Source: CAZBUH01 sp964495095
GTDB lineage: Bacteria > Bacillota > Clostridia > Oscillospirales > Oscillospiraceae
Direction: 5' to 3'
DNA: 5,390 nucleotides
Assembly (NCBI GenBank): GCA_964495095.1
Contig: CAZBUH010000113.1
Location: 1-5,390, forward strand
Each line of letters opens with the position of its first letter. Position 1 is the first letter of the stretch. Under the pieces are notes generated by a model. That model was not told where the DNA came from, did not search any database, and was given only the letters and a program-made list of their open reading frames with translations. Of the stretch, positions 1 through 5,363 are shown one piece after another. The position numbers and the translations under genes were made by a program.

Positions 1-1
1 C

Positions 2-328
2 GTGCTCACAGTGGCCCAAATAGCCGGGGTCATGGGGGCAAAGCGTACGCCGGACCTTATACCCATGTGCCACCCGATAATAATAGACGGCATCGACCTT
101 CAGCTCTCCCTCAACGAGGAGCGCTGCTCTGTTGAGATAACGGCCACCGTGTCCTGCGGCGGCCGCACCGGAGTGGAGATGGAGGCCCTTACGGCGGCCT
201 CTACCGCCGCCCTCACAGTTTACGACATGTGCAAGGCGGTCCAGCGGGATATGGTAATCTCCGATATCCGGCTTCTCAGCAAAACCGGCGGAGTACACGG
301 AGATTTTGTGAGAGGAGAACAGGAATGA
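2..328 (+). CDS. moaC: MoaC, cyclic pyranopterin monophosphate synthase (5' truncated by window edge)
   Basis: MoaC, with MoaA, converts GTP to cyclic pyranopterin monophosphate, the first intermediate of molybdenum cofactor synthesis, in the cytoplasm. The 108 visible residues align with the C-terminal two thirds of the family (about 160 residues). The first visible codon corresponds roughly to residue 54 of E. coli MoaC, so the N-terminus, including the catalytic lysine near position 51, lies outside the window. Visible signatures are PMCHP (fragment residues 21-25), the GVEMEALTA block (57-65) and DMCKAV (75-80), which carries the conserved Asp and Lys of the active site. GTG at position 2 is an internal valine, not a start. 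The stop overlaps the start of the next gene as ATGA, so the two are translationally coupled. The identification is firm. Confidence 0.95.
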   Translation: MLTVAQIAGVMGAKRTPDLIPMCHPIIIDGIDLQLSLNEERCSVEITATVSCGGRTGVEMEALTAASTAALTVYDMCKAVQRDMVISDIRLLSKTGGVHGDFVRGEQE

Positions 329-1212
329 ATACAGCGGCTGTAATAACCATAAGCGACAAAGGCTCCAGAGGGCAGCGTACCGACACCAGCGGCCCCGCCC
401 TCCGGGAAATACTGGAAATTGACGGCTGGCAGGTAGTATATACATCCATTATACCCGACGAGGCAGAGGACATAAAGCGGGAGCTTATAAAATGCTCCGA
501 CAGTCTCGGCGTCTCCCTCATACTCACCACCGGCGGCACCGGCTTTTCCCCCAGGGACGTTACCCCGGAGGCCGCAATGGAGGTCATACAGCGCTTAACG
601 CCGGGAATACCGGAGGCCATGCGTGCCGAGAGCATGAAAATAACGCCAAACGGCTGTCTATCCCGCTCCATAGCGGGGATTCGCGGGAAAACCCTTATCG
701 TAACCCTCCCGGGCAGCGAAAAGGCGGCGCGGGAGAATATCCAGGCCGTTTTAAAGCCCATACGCCACGGCGTTGACATGATAAACTCCCAGGGCTCCGC
801 CGACTGCGCCGATACTGCCCGCGCCGGGGAAAAGGCCCCCTCAATGGATCAGTGGCTCCGGGAGGCGAAAAGCGTCCCCGGCGCCAGCGACTGCGGCATG
901 TACCTTTTCCACAACGGCGTCGTGAGGGGCACCGCAAAGCGCCAGGTCCGCGAGGGCGCAGCCTCTCCCCAGGTCCAGGCTATGAGCTTTTCTTACGACA
1001 GCGGCCTTGTGGACCGGGCTGTGGAGACAGCGAAAAAGCAGGAGGGCATTTTTCATGTCCGCGTCTGGCTAAATAAGGGACGGCTCCAGGTCGGTGACGA
1101 TATTATGCTGGTGCTTGTAGGCGGCGACACCCGCCCCCACGTGACAGACGCGCTCCAGTCCCTTGTAAAGGAAATAAAAACAAACTGCGTAAAAGAGGAA
1201 GAGATATTTTAA
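325..1212 (+). CDS. mogA: MogA-MoaE fusion: molybdopterin adenylyltransferase with C-terminal MPT-synthase-like domain
   Basis: A 295-residue two-domain protein. Residues 1-153 are a MogA/Cnx1G-type domain, which adenylylates molybdopterin before metal insertion: GGTG (70-73), RDVTPEA with the conserved Asp78 (77-83), LSRS (112-115) and LPGS (128-131). The RDVTPEA block favours MogA over MoaB. A polar linker (about 154-173) leads to a MoaE-like domain (about 174-295), the catalytic subunit that puts the dithiolene sulfurs on cyclic pyranopterin monophosphate. It is shorter than E. coli MoaE (about 150 residues). It keeps Arg201 (as in GKVR), and Arg270 and Lys285, with the same 15-residue spacing as E. 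coli Arg104-Lys119. Lys290 is the probable second active-site lysine. The start at 325 is set by GAGGAG at 312-317, 7 nt upstream; a longer frame from 229 lies inside moaC. The MogA call is firm; activity of the MoaE part is inferred. Confidence 0.88.
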   Translation: MNTAAVITISDKGSRGQRTDTSGPALREILEIDGWQVVYTSIIPDEAEDIKRELIKCSDSLGVSLILTTGGTGFSPRDVTPEAAMEVIQRLTPGIPEAMRAESMKITPNGCLSRSIAGIRGKTLIVTLPGSEKAARENIQAVLKPIRHGVDMINSQGSADCADTARAGEKAPSMDQWLREAKSVPGASDCGMYLFHNGVVRGTAKRQVREGAASPQVQAMSFSYDSGLVDRAVETAKKQEGIFHVRVWLNKGRLQVGDDIMLVLVGGDTRPHVTDALQSLVKEIKTNCVKEEEIF

Positions 1213-1254
1213 GAAAACCGCGGGATACCGACCTTTCGGTATCCCGCGGTTTTC
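1213..1254. terminator. Bidirectional intrinsic terminator between convergent genes
   Basis: A perfect 18-bp inverted repeat (1213-1230 and 1237-1254) with a 6-nt loop begins directly after the mogA-moaE stop codon. The stem is GC-rich in the middle, with an A-run on the left and a T-run on the right arm. It can therefore end transcription from either side: the + strand molybdenum cofactor operon and the - strand HTH gene, whose stop codon lies 25 bp away. Confidence 0.85.
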
Positions 1255-1279
1255 TGCGCCCGCACGAATATGGAGTTCA

Positions 1280-1978
1280 TTACTCAGCAGCTTCATATAT
1301 TATATTATACAGTTCGGAATCGGCCGTATACCCGCCGAAATTCAGTTCAAAGAACACGTGGGCCATATATAAATTTTTCATCTTCTCTTTCAGCGGTTCT
1401 GCGCTCAGCAAAGCAGCATTGCCGCCGTCCGGCACCGATTTTGTGAGCACAAGCTCAGTCAATTCCTCTGTCTCAGTTCCGGCAGGCGCTGCAAATACCT
1501 TGATGCTATTCGGCGTACCGCCCTCCCATTGCAGGAGTATACACTCCATTTCCTCCGATTTATACCACAGTGCCTCCGGGGTCACTTCATTCTGCTCGTC
1601 ATCATAAAAAGCGGCCCCTGTGATTTTCGGTATATTTTCTTCCATCCCGTCCGCATCTCCGTCCTGCGCCGGGCTTTCACCGGCGCGGCTGTTCCATATA
1701 CACACCGCAATAAGCAGTACGGCCAGAATAAGCGAAAGTCCCCATCCGAGCCAGCCTGCCCAACTCATTTTATACGCGCGGGGAGCCTTATCCTCCTCCG
1801 GCAGCAGCTCCAGCTCCAGCACCTGCGACAGCATCTCTCTGTTAAGCCCCTGGGGAAGTGAATTATCATTTTCCCATTTGGAAACCGCCTGACGGCTGAC
1901 ACCCAGCCGCTCCGCCAGCTCCTCCTGGGATAAGTTTTTTCCTTCACGCGCCTGTTTTATCTGCTGTCCCAACGTCAT
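1280..1978 (-). CDS. Membrane-anchored Xre-family HTH regulator with exported C-terminal domain
   Basis: A 232-residue protein. Residues about 5-37 form a clear Xre/Cro-type helix-turn-helix (SQEELAERLGVSRQAVSKWE), normally a DNA-binding fold. The usual second half of that domain is replaced by an unusual stretch (NSLPQGLNREMLSQVLELEL). One hydrophobic segment (about 72-95, rich in W, L, I) is a probable membrane span. The acidic C-terminal part (96-232) should lie outside the cell; I do not recognise it. This layout suggests a one-component regulator that senses something at the envelope, but ligand and targets are unknown. The start at 1978 is chosen because GGAGG lies 9 nt upstream. The in-frame ATG at 1987 abuts GGAGG, and the longer frame from 2101 would run through the promoter. 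It has its own promoter, and shares no transcript with the molybdenum genes it faces. Confidence 0.8.
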   Translation of the reverse strand: MTLGQQIKQAREGKNLSQEELAERLGVSRQAVSKWENDNSLPQGLNREMLSQVLELELLPEEDKAPRAYKMSWAGWLGWGLSLILAVLLIAVCIWNSRAGESPAQDGDADGMEENIPKITGAAFYDDEQNEVTPEALWYKSEEMECILLQWEGGTPNSIKVFAAPAGTETEELTELVLTKSVPDGGNAALLSAEPLKEKMKNLYMAHVFFELNFGGYTADSELYNIIYEAAE

Positions 1979-2018
1979 GTCCGTCATCCTCCGATACCGT
2001 AATTCTATTTTGATAATT

Positions 2019-2034
2019 TCACAATCGATTATGA
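2019..2034. promoter_or_regulatory. Operator-like palindrome at the HTH gene start site
   Basis: On the - strand this reads TCATAATCGATTGTGA, a 16-bp inverted repeat in which 7 of 8 base pairs match. It sits directly downstream of the predicted -10 box, at the expected transcription start. Xre-type repressors often bind such sites at their own promoters, so autoregulation is a reasonable inference. No binding evidence exists here. Confidence 0.45.
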
Positions 2035-2041
2035 TAGCTAA

Positions 2042-2070
2042 ATTATATCCGCAGCCGAGGCTAAACGCAA
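2042..2070 (-). promoter_or_regulatory. Sigma-A-type promoter of the HTH gene
   Basis: A perfect -10 box TATAAT (2047 down to 2042) is preceded, after exactly 17 bp, by TTGCGT (2070 down to 2065) as a weaker -35 box. The predicted start near 2035 gives a leader of about 57 nt before the ATG at 1978. This shows that the HTH gene need not depend on read-through from copA. Confidence 0.6.
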
Positions 2071-2131
2071 CCAATTTATCGCAGCTCTCCGGTTGCGGCA
2101 TAATTTTTACAGGCGATTAGTAAAGGGCAGC

Positions 2132-2192
2132 GCCTTTTCCCCTATGGTCTCCGGCGCCTCCGCCCCTGCCGCTTTGAGCTTTATAATTCCCC
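2132..2192 (-). pseudogene. Degraded fragment of a copA-like ATPase gene
   Basis: This stretch matches the copA segment at 3182-3240, which codes for residues 519-538 of the ATPase. The first 34 bases match at 31 positions, all three differences being transitions; similarity continues with small gaps to about 2192. Read on the - strand it gives GNYKAQSGR and, after a one-base frameshift, AEAPETIGEKA. CopA has GNLKFISGR and AEVPEAIGKKA at the same place. There is no start codon, no catalytic motif and no sustained frame, so it is a relic and not a gene. It may be left from a lost second copper ATPase or be a partial duplication. I could not extend the match convincingly on either side. Confidence 0.6.
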
Positions 2193-2280
2193 GTTTTCCT
2201 GGTTACCCATACATGCGACGTATGGAGAACTTTTATGAAACAACGCTCATATATTTCACATCTGTGCGGCTTTATAAAAC
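2193..2280. other. Non-coding stretch downstream of copA
   Basis: This AT-richer piece follows the copA stop on the - strand. It holds only a short inverted repeat (CCATAC at 2207-2212, GTATGG at 2220-2225) with no T-run, so it is not a convincing terminator. No intrinsic terminator for the copper operon is visible before the HTH gene, and some read-through is possible. Confidence 0.4.
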
Positions 2281-2490
2281 TTATTTGATCCCGGTTACGG
2301 TGTAATCCTGCTCCTCAACGGCTTTTTTCAGGGCCTCGTCGCCGATTTCTCCATTGAGGACGACCACCGCCGTACCCGCCTCATGGCTCACCCTGGCCTC
2401 CGCCACCTGCGGCAGGGCCTCCAGCGCCTTCTTCACTCTGGCCTCGCAGTGGGAGCACATCATGCCCTCGATATTCATTGTCTTTTCCAT
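2281..2490 (-). other. Possible internally initiated CopZ-like copper chaperone (within copA frame)
   Basis: The last 69 residues of CopA have the size and content of a free CopZ, a cytoplasmic Cu(I) carrier that delivers copper to CopA and exchanges it with CsoR or CopY regulators. The domain starts exactly at an in-frame ATG (2490), and AAAAAGGAG ends 9 nt upstream (AAGGAG at 2505 down to 2500). This is a better Shine-Dalgarno sequence than the one before csoR. Ribosomes could therefore start here and make the chaperone alone as well as the fusion. Initiation is inferred from the sequence; the motif may also be only a relic of an ancestral copA-copZ gene pair. Confidence 0.4.
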
Positions 2491-4794
2491 AGTCTCGTTC
2501 TCCTTTTTAAGATTATTTTTAACTCTGCGCTTTCTGTCGCGCTTTGGATCGTACATCTTAAAGAAATTCAGTCTCAGGGCGTTTGTCACAACACAGAAGC
2601 TTGAGAGGCTCATAGCCGCCGCGCCGAACATCGGGTTTAGCTGCCACCCCAGCAGATGTATGAAAACTCCCGCGGCCAGTGGTATGCCTATACTGTTGTA
2701 GAAAAATGCCCAGAACAGGTTTTCATGAATATTCCGCAGCGTTGCCCGGCTGAGGCGGATTGCCGCCGGCACGTCGGACAGGCGGCTTTTCATAAGCACC
2801 ACGTCCGCCGCGTCTATAGCCACGTCCGCTCCGGCCCCGATAGCGATGCCTATGTCCGCCCGGGTGAGCGCGGGGGCGTCGTTTATGCCGTCTCCCACCA
2901 TCGCCACCTTTCCTCTCTCCTTAAGGCTCCGTATGACGCTCTCCTTGCCCTCCGGCAGCACGCCGGCAATAACCTCATCCACCCCGGCCTGCTTTCCTAT
3001 GGCGTTGGCCGTCCGCTCATTGTCTCCCGTGAGCATAACCACCCGTATGCCCATGTTCTGAAGCTCTTTTACCGCCCGTGGGCTGTCCTCCTTAATTACG
3101 TCCGCCACTGCGATAACGCCTTTAAGCTCTCCGCCGCGGCTGAAAAACAGCGGCGTTTTGCCCTCTCCGGCAAAATCCCCGGCCTTTTTCCCTATGGCCT
3201 CCGGCACCTCCGCCCTGCCGCTTATGAATTTAAGATTCCCTCCGCAGACAGGCTCTCCGGAAATTTTGCCCACGAGGCCGTTTCCCGGCAGAGCCTCAAA
3301 TTCCTCCACATCCCCGCAGGGTATCTCCAGCTCCTCCGCCCGCCGAAGTATGGCGCGGGCCAGGGGGTGTTCGCTCTTTTTTTCAAGTGCGGCGGCAAGA
3401 GTAAGAAGCTCCGTCTCCGTGACGCCCTCCGCCGTGACGGTATCCGTCACCCGCGGCTCGCCGGCGGTTATGGTGCCGGTCTTGTCAAGGGCCGCTATGC
3501 TGACCTTTCCGGCCTCCTCGAGAGACACGGCGGTTTTAAAGAGTATTCCGTTTTTGGCGCCCATTCCGTTTCCAACCATAATCGCCACAGGCGTTGCAAG
3601 TCCCAGCGCGCAGGGACAGCTTATGACAAGCACCGATATTCCCCTTGCAAGGGCAAAGCCCACCGTCTGGCCCGCCAGCAGCCACACTATTATCGTCACG
3701 GCGGCTATTGCCATGACCACCGGCACGAAAACGCCGGACACCTTATCCGCCACTTTCGCTATTGGCGCCTTTGTGGCGGCGGCGTCGCTCACCATCTGAA
3801 TTATCTGTGAAAGAGTGGTGTCCTCCCCCACCCTTGTGGCGCGGCACTTAATAAAGCCCGACTGATTTACGGTCGCCGCGGAGACCTGATCCCCCGGCCC
3901 CTTGTCAACCGGCACGCTCTCGCCGGTGAGGGCGGACTCGTTTACAGCGCTGGCGCCCTCCAGCACCGCACCGTCCACCGGGATATTTTCTCCGGGGCGC
4001 ACCACAAAGATATCGTCCCGGCGCACCTGCTCTATTGACACCTCCGCCTCGCGGCCGTCCCGTATGACAGTGGCTGTCTTTGGGGACAGCTTCATAAGGC
4101 TCTTTAACGCATCTGTTGTTTTGCCTTTTGACCTTGCCTCCAGCATTTTCCCCACGGTGATAAGGGCAAGTATCATGGCGGCGGACTCAAAATAAAATTC
4201 GTGCATATAGCCCATGACCCCGTCCATATCGCCCCGGAGCTGCGCCCCGGTCATGGCAAAAAGGGCGTAGGTGCTGTAGCAGAAAGCCGCTGTGGCCCCC
4301 AGTGCCACAAGGGTATCCATATTTGGCGACCGGTGTGCGAGGCTCTTAAAGCCGCTTATAAAAAATTTCTGGTTTATAACCATAACGGCCCCGGTGAGAA
4401 GAAGCTGTATAAGCCCCATTGCCACATGGTTTTCCGCCAAAATCTCCGGAAGGGGCCAGCCCCACATCATGTGGCCCATGGAGATGTACATAAGCACCGC
4501 AAGAAAGCCCACCGACGCTATAAGCCGCCGCTTTAAGGCAGGCGTTTCCGTATCCCTGAGGGCGTCCTCCTCCGGCGGCGCGGCGGAGCTTCCCGCCCCC
4601 TTGACGGCGGCCCCGTATCCCGCCGCCTGTACGGCCGCTATTATCTCCTCCGGCCCGGCGGTGCCCTCTACGCCCATTGAATTTGTCAGAAGGCTCACAG
4701 AGCAAGACTCCACCCCCGGCACCTTCGACACCGCCTTTTCTACCCGGACGCTGCAGGCGGCGCAGCTCATGCCCGTAACGGTATACTGTTCCAT
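2281..4794 (-). CDS. copA: CopA, Cu(I)-exporting P1B-type ATPase with fused C-terminal CopZ domain
   Basis: An inner-membrane pump that exports Cu(I) using ATP. The 837 residues run: N-terminal metal-binding domain with GMSCAAC (Cys11, Cys14); membrane segments near 90-110, 124-142, 160-182 and 201-219; actuator domain with TGES (290-293); segments near 355-375 and 380-405, the latter carrying the CPC motif (393-395); phosphorylation site DKTGT (Asp437); HP (476-477); TGDN (589-592); GDGINDAPAL (634-643); segments near 693-713 and 722-743. CPC plus YN (699-700) and MSLSS (728-732) mark the Cu(I) subgroup. After a basic linker (about 749-768), residues 769-837 form a second metal-binding domain with GMMCSHC (Cys780, Cys783), like the chaperone CopZ. 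That C-terminal fusion is unusual. GAGGT lies 7 nt before the ATG, at the end of csoR, whose stop is 5 bp away, so the two are coupled. Confidence 0.95.
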   Translation of the reverse strand: MEQYTVTGMSCAACSVRVEKAVSKVPGVESCSVSLLTNSMGVEGTAGPEEIIAAVQAAGYGAAVKGAGSSAAPPEEDALRDTETPALKRRLIASVGFLAVLMYISMGHMMWGWPLPEILAENHVAMGLIQLLLTGAVMVINQKFFISGFKSLAHRSPNMDTLVALGATAAFCYSTYALFAMTGAQLRGDMDGVMGYMHEFYFESAAMILALITVGKMLEARSKGKTTDALKSLMKLSPKTATVIRDGREAEVSIEQVRRDDIFVVRPGENIPVDGAVLEGASAVNESALTGESVPVDKGPGDQVSAATVNQSGFIKCRATRVGEDTTLSQIIQMVSDAAATKAPIAKVADKVSGVFVPVVMAIAAVTIIVWLLAGQTVGFALARGISVLVISCPCALGLATPVAIMVGNGMGAKNGILFKTAVSLEEAGKVSIAALDKTGTITAGEPRVTDTVTAEGVTETELLTLAAALEKKSEHPLARAILRRAEELEIPCGDVEEFEALPGNGLVGKISGEPVCGGNLKFISGRAEVPEAIGKKAGDFAGEGKTPLFFSRGGELKGVIAVADVIKEDSPRAVKELQNMGIRVVMLTGDNERTANAIGKQAGVDEVIAGVLPEGKESVIRSLKERGKVAMVGDGINDAPALTRADIGIAIGAGADVAIDAADVVLMKSRLSDVPAAIRLSRATLRNIHENLFWAFFYNSIGIPLAAGVFIHLLGWQLNPMFGAAAMSLSSFCVVTNALRLNFFKMYDPKRDRKRRVKNNLKKENETMEKTMNIEGMMCSHCEARVKKALEALPQVAEARVSHEAGTAVVVLNGEIGDEALKKAVEEQDYTVTGIK

Positions 4795-4799
4795 ATTTT

Positions 4800-5102
4800 T
4801 TACCTCATAAGCTTTTGTATCGTATTCACCAGCTCATCCACCGTCCCGTCCTTTCCGTCTCGGATATCGCGCAGGACGCAGTGCCGGATGTGGCTGGAGA
4901 GCAGCTCTTTATTAAAGGAGTTCATGGCCGCCGTCACCGCCGCAGACTGCACCAGGATATCCGGACAGTAGGCGTCGTTTTCCACCATGCCCCGGATGCC
5001 CCGTATCTGTCCCTCGATGCGGCTTAAGCGGTTTATGAGCTTTTTATATTCTTCCTCAGAGCGCTCGGTTTTTCTGCATTGGCAGCAATTATTCCCTTCC
5101 AT
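4800..5102 (-). CDS. csoR: CsoR, copper-sensing transcriptional repressor
   Basis: A 100-residue all-helical repressor of the CsoR/RcnR family (DUF156). It binds operator DNA without copper and lets go when Cu(I) is bound. The Cu(I) ligand set is complete: Cys46 (in YCPDI), His71 and Cys75 (in HIRHC), with Tyr45 before the first cysteine as in copper-type members. The family block RLSRIEGQIRGIRGMVEND spans 25-43. Three extra cysteines lie near the N-terminus (6, 7, 9). The start at 5102 is fixed by an in-frame TAA 9 nt upstream; the ribosome site is weak (AAGAAG close to the ATG). It is the first gene of a csoR-copA operon, and two palindromes of CsoR-operator type lie in its promoter, so it should repress itself and copA. 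The call is firm. Confidence 0.95.
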   Translation of the reverse strand: MEGNNCCQCRKTERSEEEYKKLINRLSRIEGQIRGIRGMVENDAYCPDILVQSAAVTAAMNSFNKELLSSHIRHCVLRDIRDGKDGTVDELVNTIQKLMR

Positions 5103-5135
5103 TTCTTCTTACCAGCTCCAATACCGTCGTCATTT

Positions 5136-5152
5136 ATACCCCCACGGGGTAT
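5136..5152. promoter_or_regulatory. CsoR-type operator, downstream copy at the start site
   Basis: ATACCCC and GGGGTAT arms (7 bp each) around a 3-bp centre form a GC-cored palindrome of the kind CsoR binds. It covers the predicted transcription start (about 5150) and the first leader bases, so binding would block initiation or clearance. Confidence 0.75.
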
Positions 5153-5156
5153 TTTG

Positions 5157-5185
5157 ATTATATACCCCCATAGGGTATATGTCAA
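5157..5185 (-). promoter_or_regulatory. csoR-copA promoter with perfect consensus boxes
   Basis: TTGACA (5185 down to 5180) and TATAAT (5162 down to 5157) are both perfect matches to the vegetative sigma factor consensus, at the ideal 17-bp spacing. The predicted start is near 5150, giving a leader of about 48 nt before csoR. So strong a promoter fits an operon kept off by a repressor and opened when copper rises. Confidence 0.88.
5160..5180. promoter_or_regulatory. CsoR-type operator inside the promoter spacer
   Basis: Arms ATATACCC (5160-5167) and GGGTATAT (5173-5180) flank a 5-bp centre. The palindrome fills the whole spacer and touches both promoter boxes, so CsoR bound here would exclude RNA polymerase. 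Its centre is 26 bp from that of the second operator. Confidence 0.78.
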
Positions 5186-5235
5186 GTATAAAATATCCCC
5201 CGTGTTCACGGAGGCAGTCTGTCAAAGAACTAACC

Positions 5236-5283
5236 AAACGCCCCCTGATTCCAGTATAAAGGAAAGGGGGGTGTTTTCTTTTT
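5236..5283 (+). terminator. GC-rich hairpin followed by T-rich tract
   Basis: AAACGCCCCC (5236-5245) pairs with GGGGGTGTTT (5267-5276), with one G-T pair. A smaller TTCC/GGAA pair (5249-5252, 5261-5264) lies inside. A T-rich tract runs through 5274-5283 on the + strand. This looks like a + strand intrinsic terminator, yet no + strand gene precedes it here, so its role is uncertain. Confidence 0.4.
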
Positions 5284-5287
5284 ACAA

Positions 5288-5326
5288 AAAGTCCCCGGTT
5301 TTCGCTTCCTGAAAACCGGGGACTTT
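5288..5326 (-). terminator. Intrinsic terminator for a - strand gene beyond the right edge
   Basis: A perfect 13-bp stem (5291-5303 with 5311-5323), extended to 16 bp by A-T pairs, closes a 7-nt loop. Read on the - strand it ends in GGGGAC followed by five T, the classic form; on the + strand only three T follow. It would insulate the csoR promoter from transcription arriving from the right. Confidence 0.65.
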
Positions 5327-5336
5327 GACAGGCTGA

Positions 5337-5363
5337 AGCGCGAAAGCATTTTGCTTTCGCGCT
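5337..5363. repeat. 12-bp perfect hairpin with 3-nt loop
   Basis: AGCGCGAAAGCA (5337-5348) and TGCTTTCGCGCT (5352-5363) form a perfect stem. There is no convincing T-run on either strand (only CATTTTA on the right), so it is listed as an inverted repeat and not a terminator. The last 27 bases of the window after it show nothing recognisable. Confidence 0.5.

Larger units (their letters stand above)
5215..5335. repeat. 121-bp element bounded by a 13-bp inverted repeat
   Basis: The left end (5215-5227, CAGTCTGTCAAAG) is complementary to the right end (5323-5335, CTTTGACAGGCTG) at 12 of 13 positions, with a T-G pair at the other. Two further hairpins lie inside. No transposase, coding frame or clear target-site duplication is visible. 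It could be a small non-autonomous mobile element or genome-specific intergenic repeat, or a folded RNA leader or tail. Only genome-wide copies would decide. Confidence 0.4.

Noticed and set aside
276..779. - strand open frame of 167 codons opposite the MogA domain
   Set aside because: It lies opposite a well-supported MogA coding region, shows no recognisable domain and has no ribosome site I could defend.
1979..2101. N-terminal extension of the HTH protein to an ATG at 2101
   Set aside because: The extension would be coded by the predicted promoter and palindrome. The Shine-Dalgarno 9 nt before 1978 and the fit of the HTH domain favour the shorter form.
2207..2225. Short hairpin after copA considered as operon terminator
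   Set aside because: Only 6 bp with a 7-nt loop and no T-run on either strand.
2093..2305. + strand open frame of 70 codons in the gap and the end of copA
   Set aside because: It crosses the ATPase relic and the copA stop, with no ribosome site or domain.
2656..3810. Long + strand open frame of 384 codons opposite copA
   Set aside because: The - strand frame codes a complete P-type ATPase with all motifs. The antisense frame is His/Arg-rich with no domain, as expected of a GC-rich shadow.
5079..5312. + strand open frame of 77 codons over the csoR start and promoter
   Set aside because: It overlaps the csoR start, promoter and operators, and its translation resembles no domain I know.
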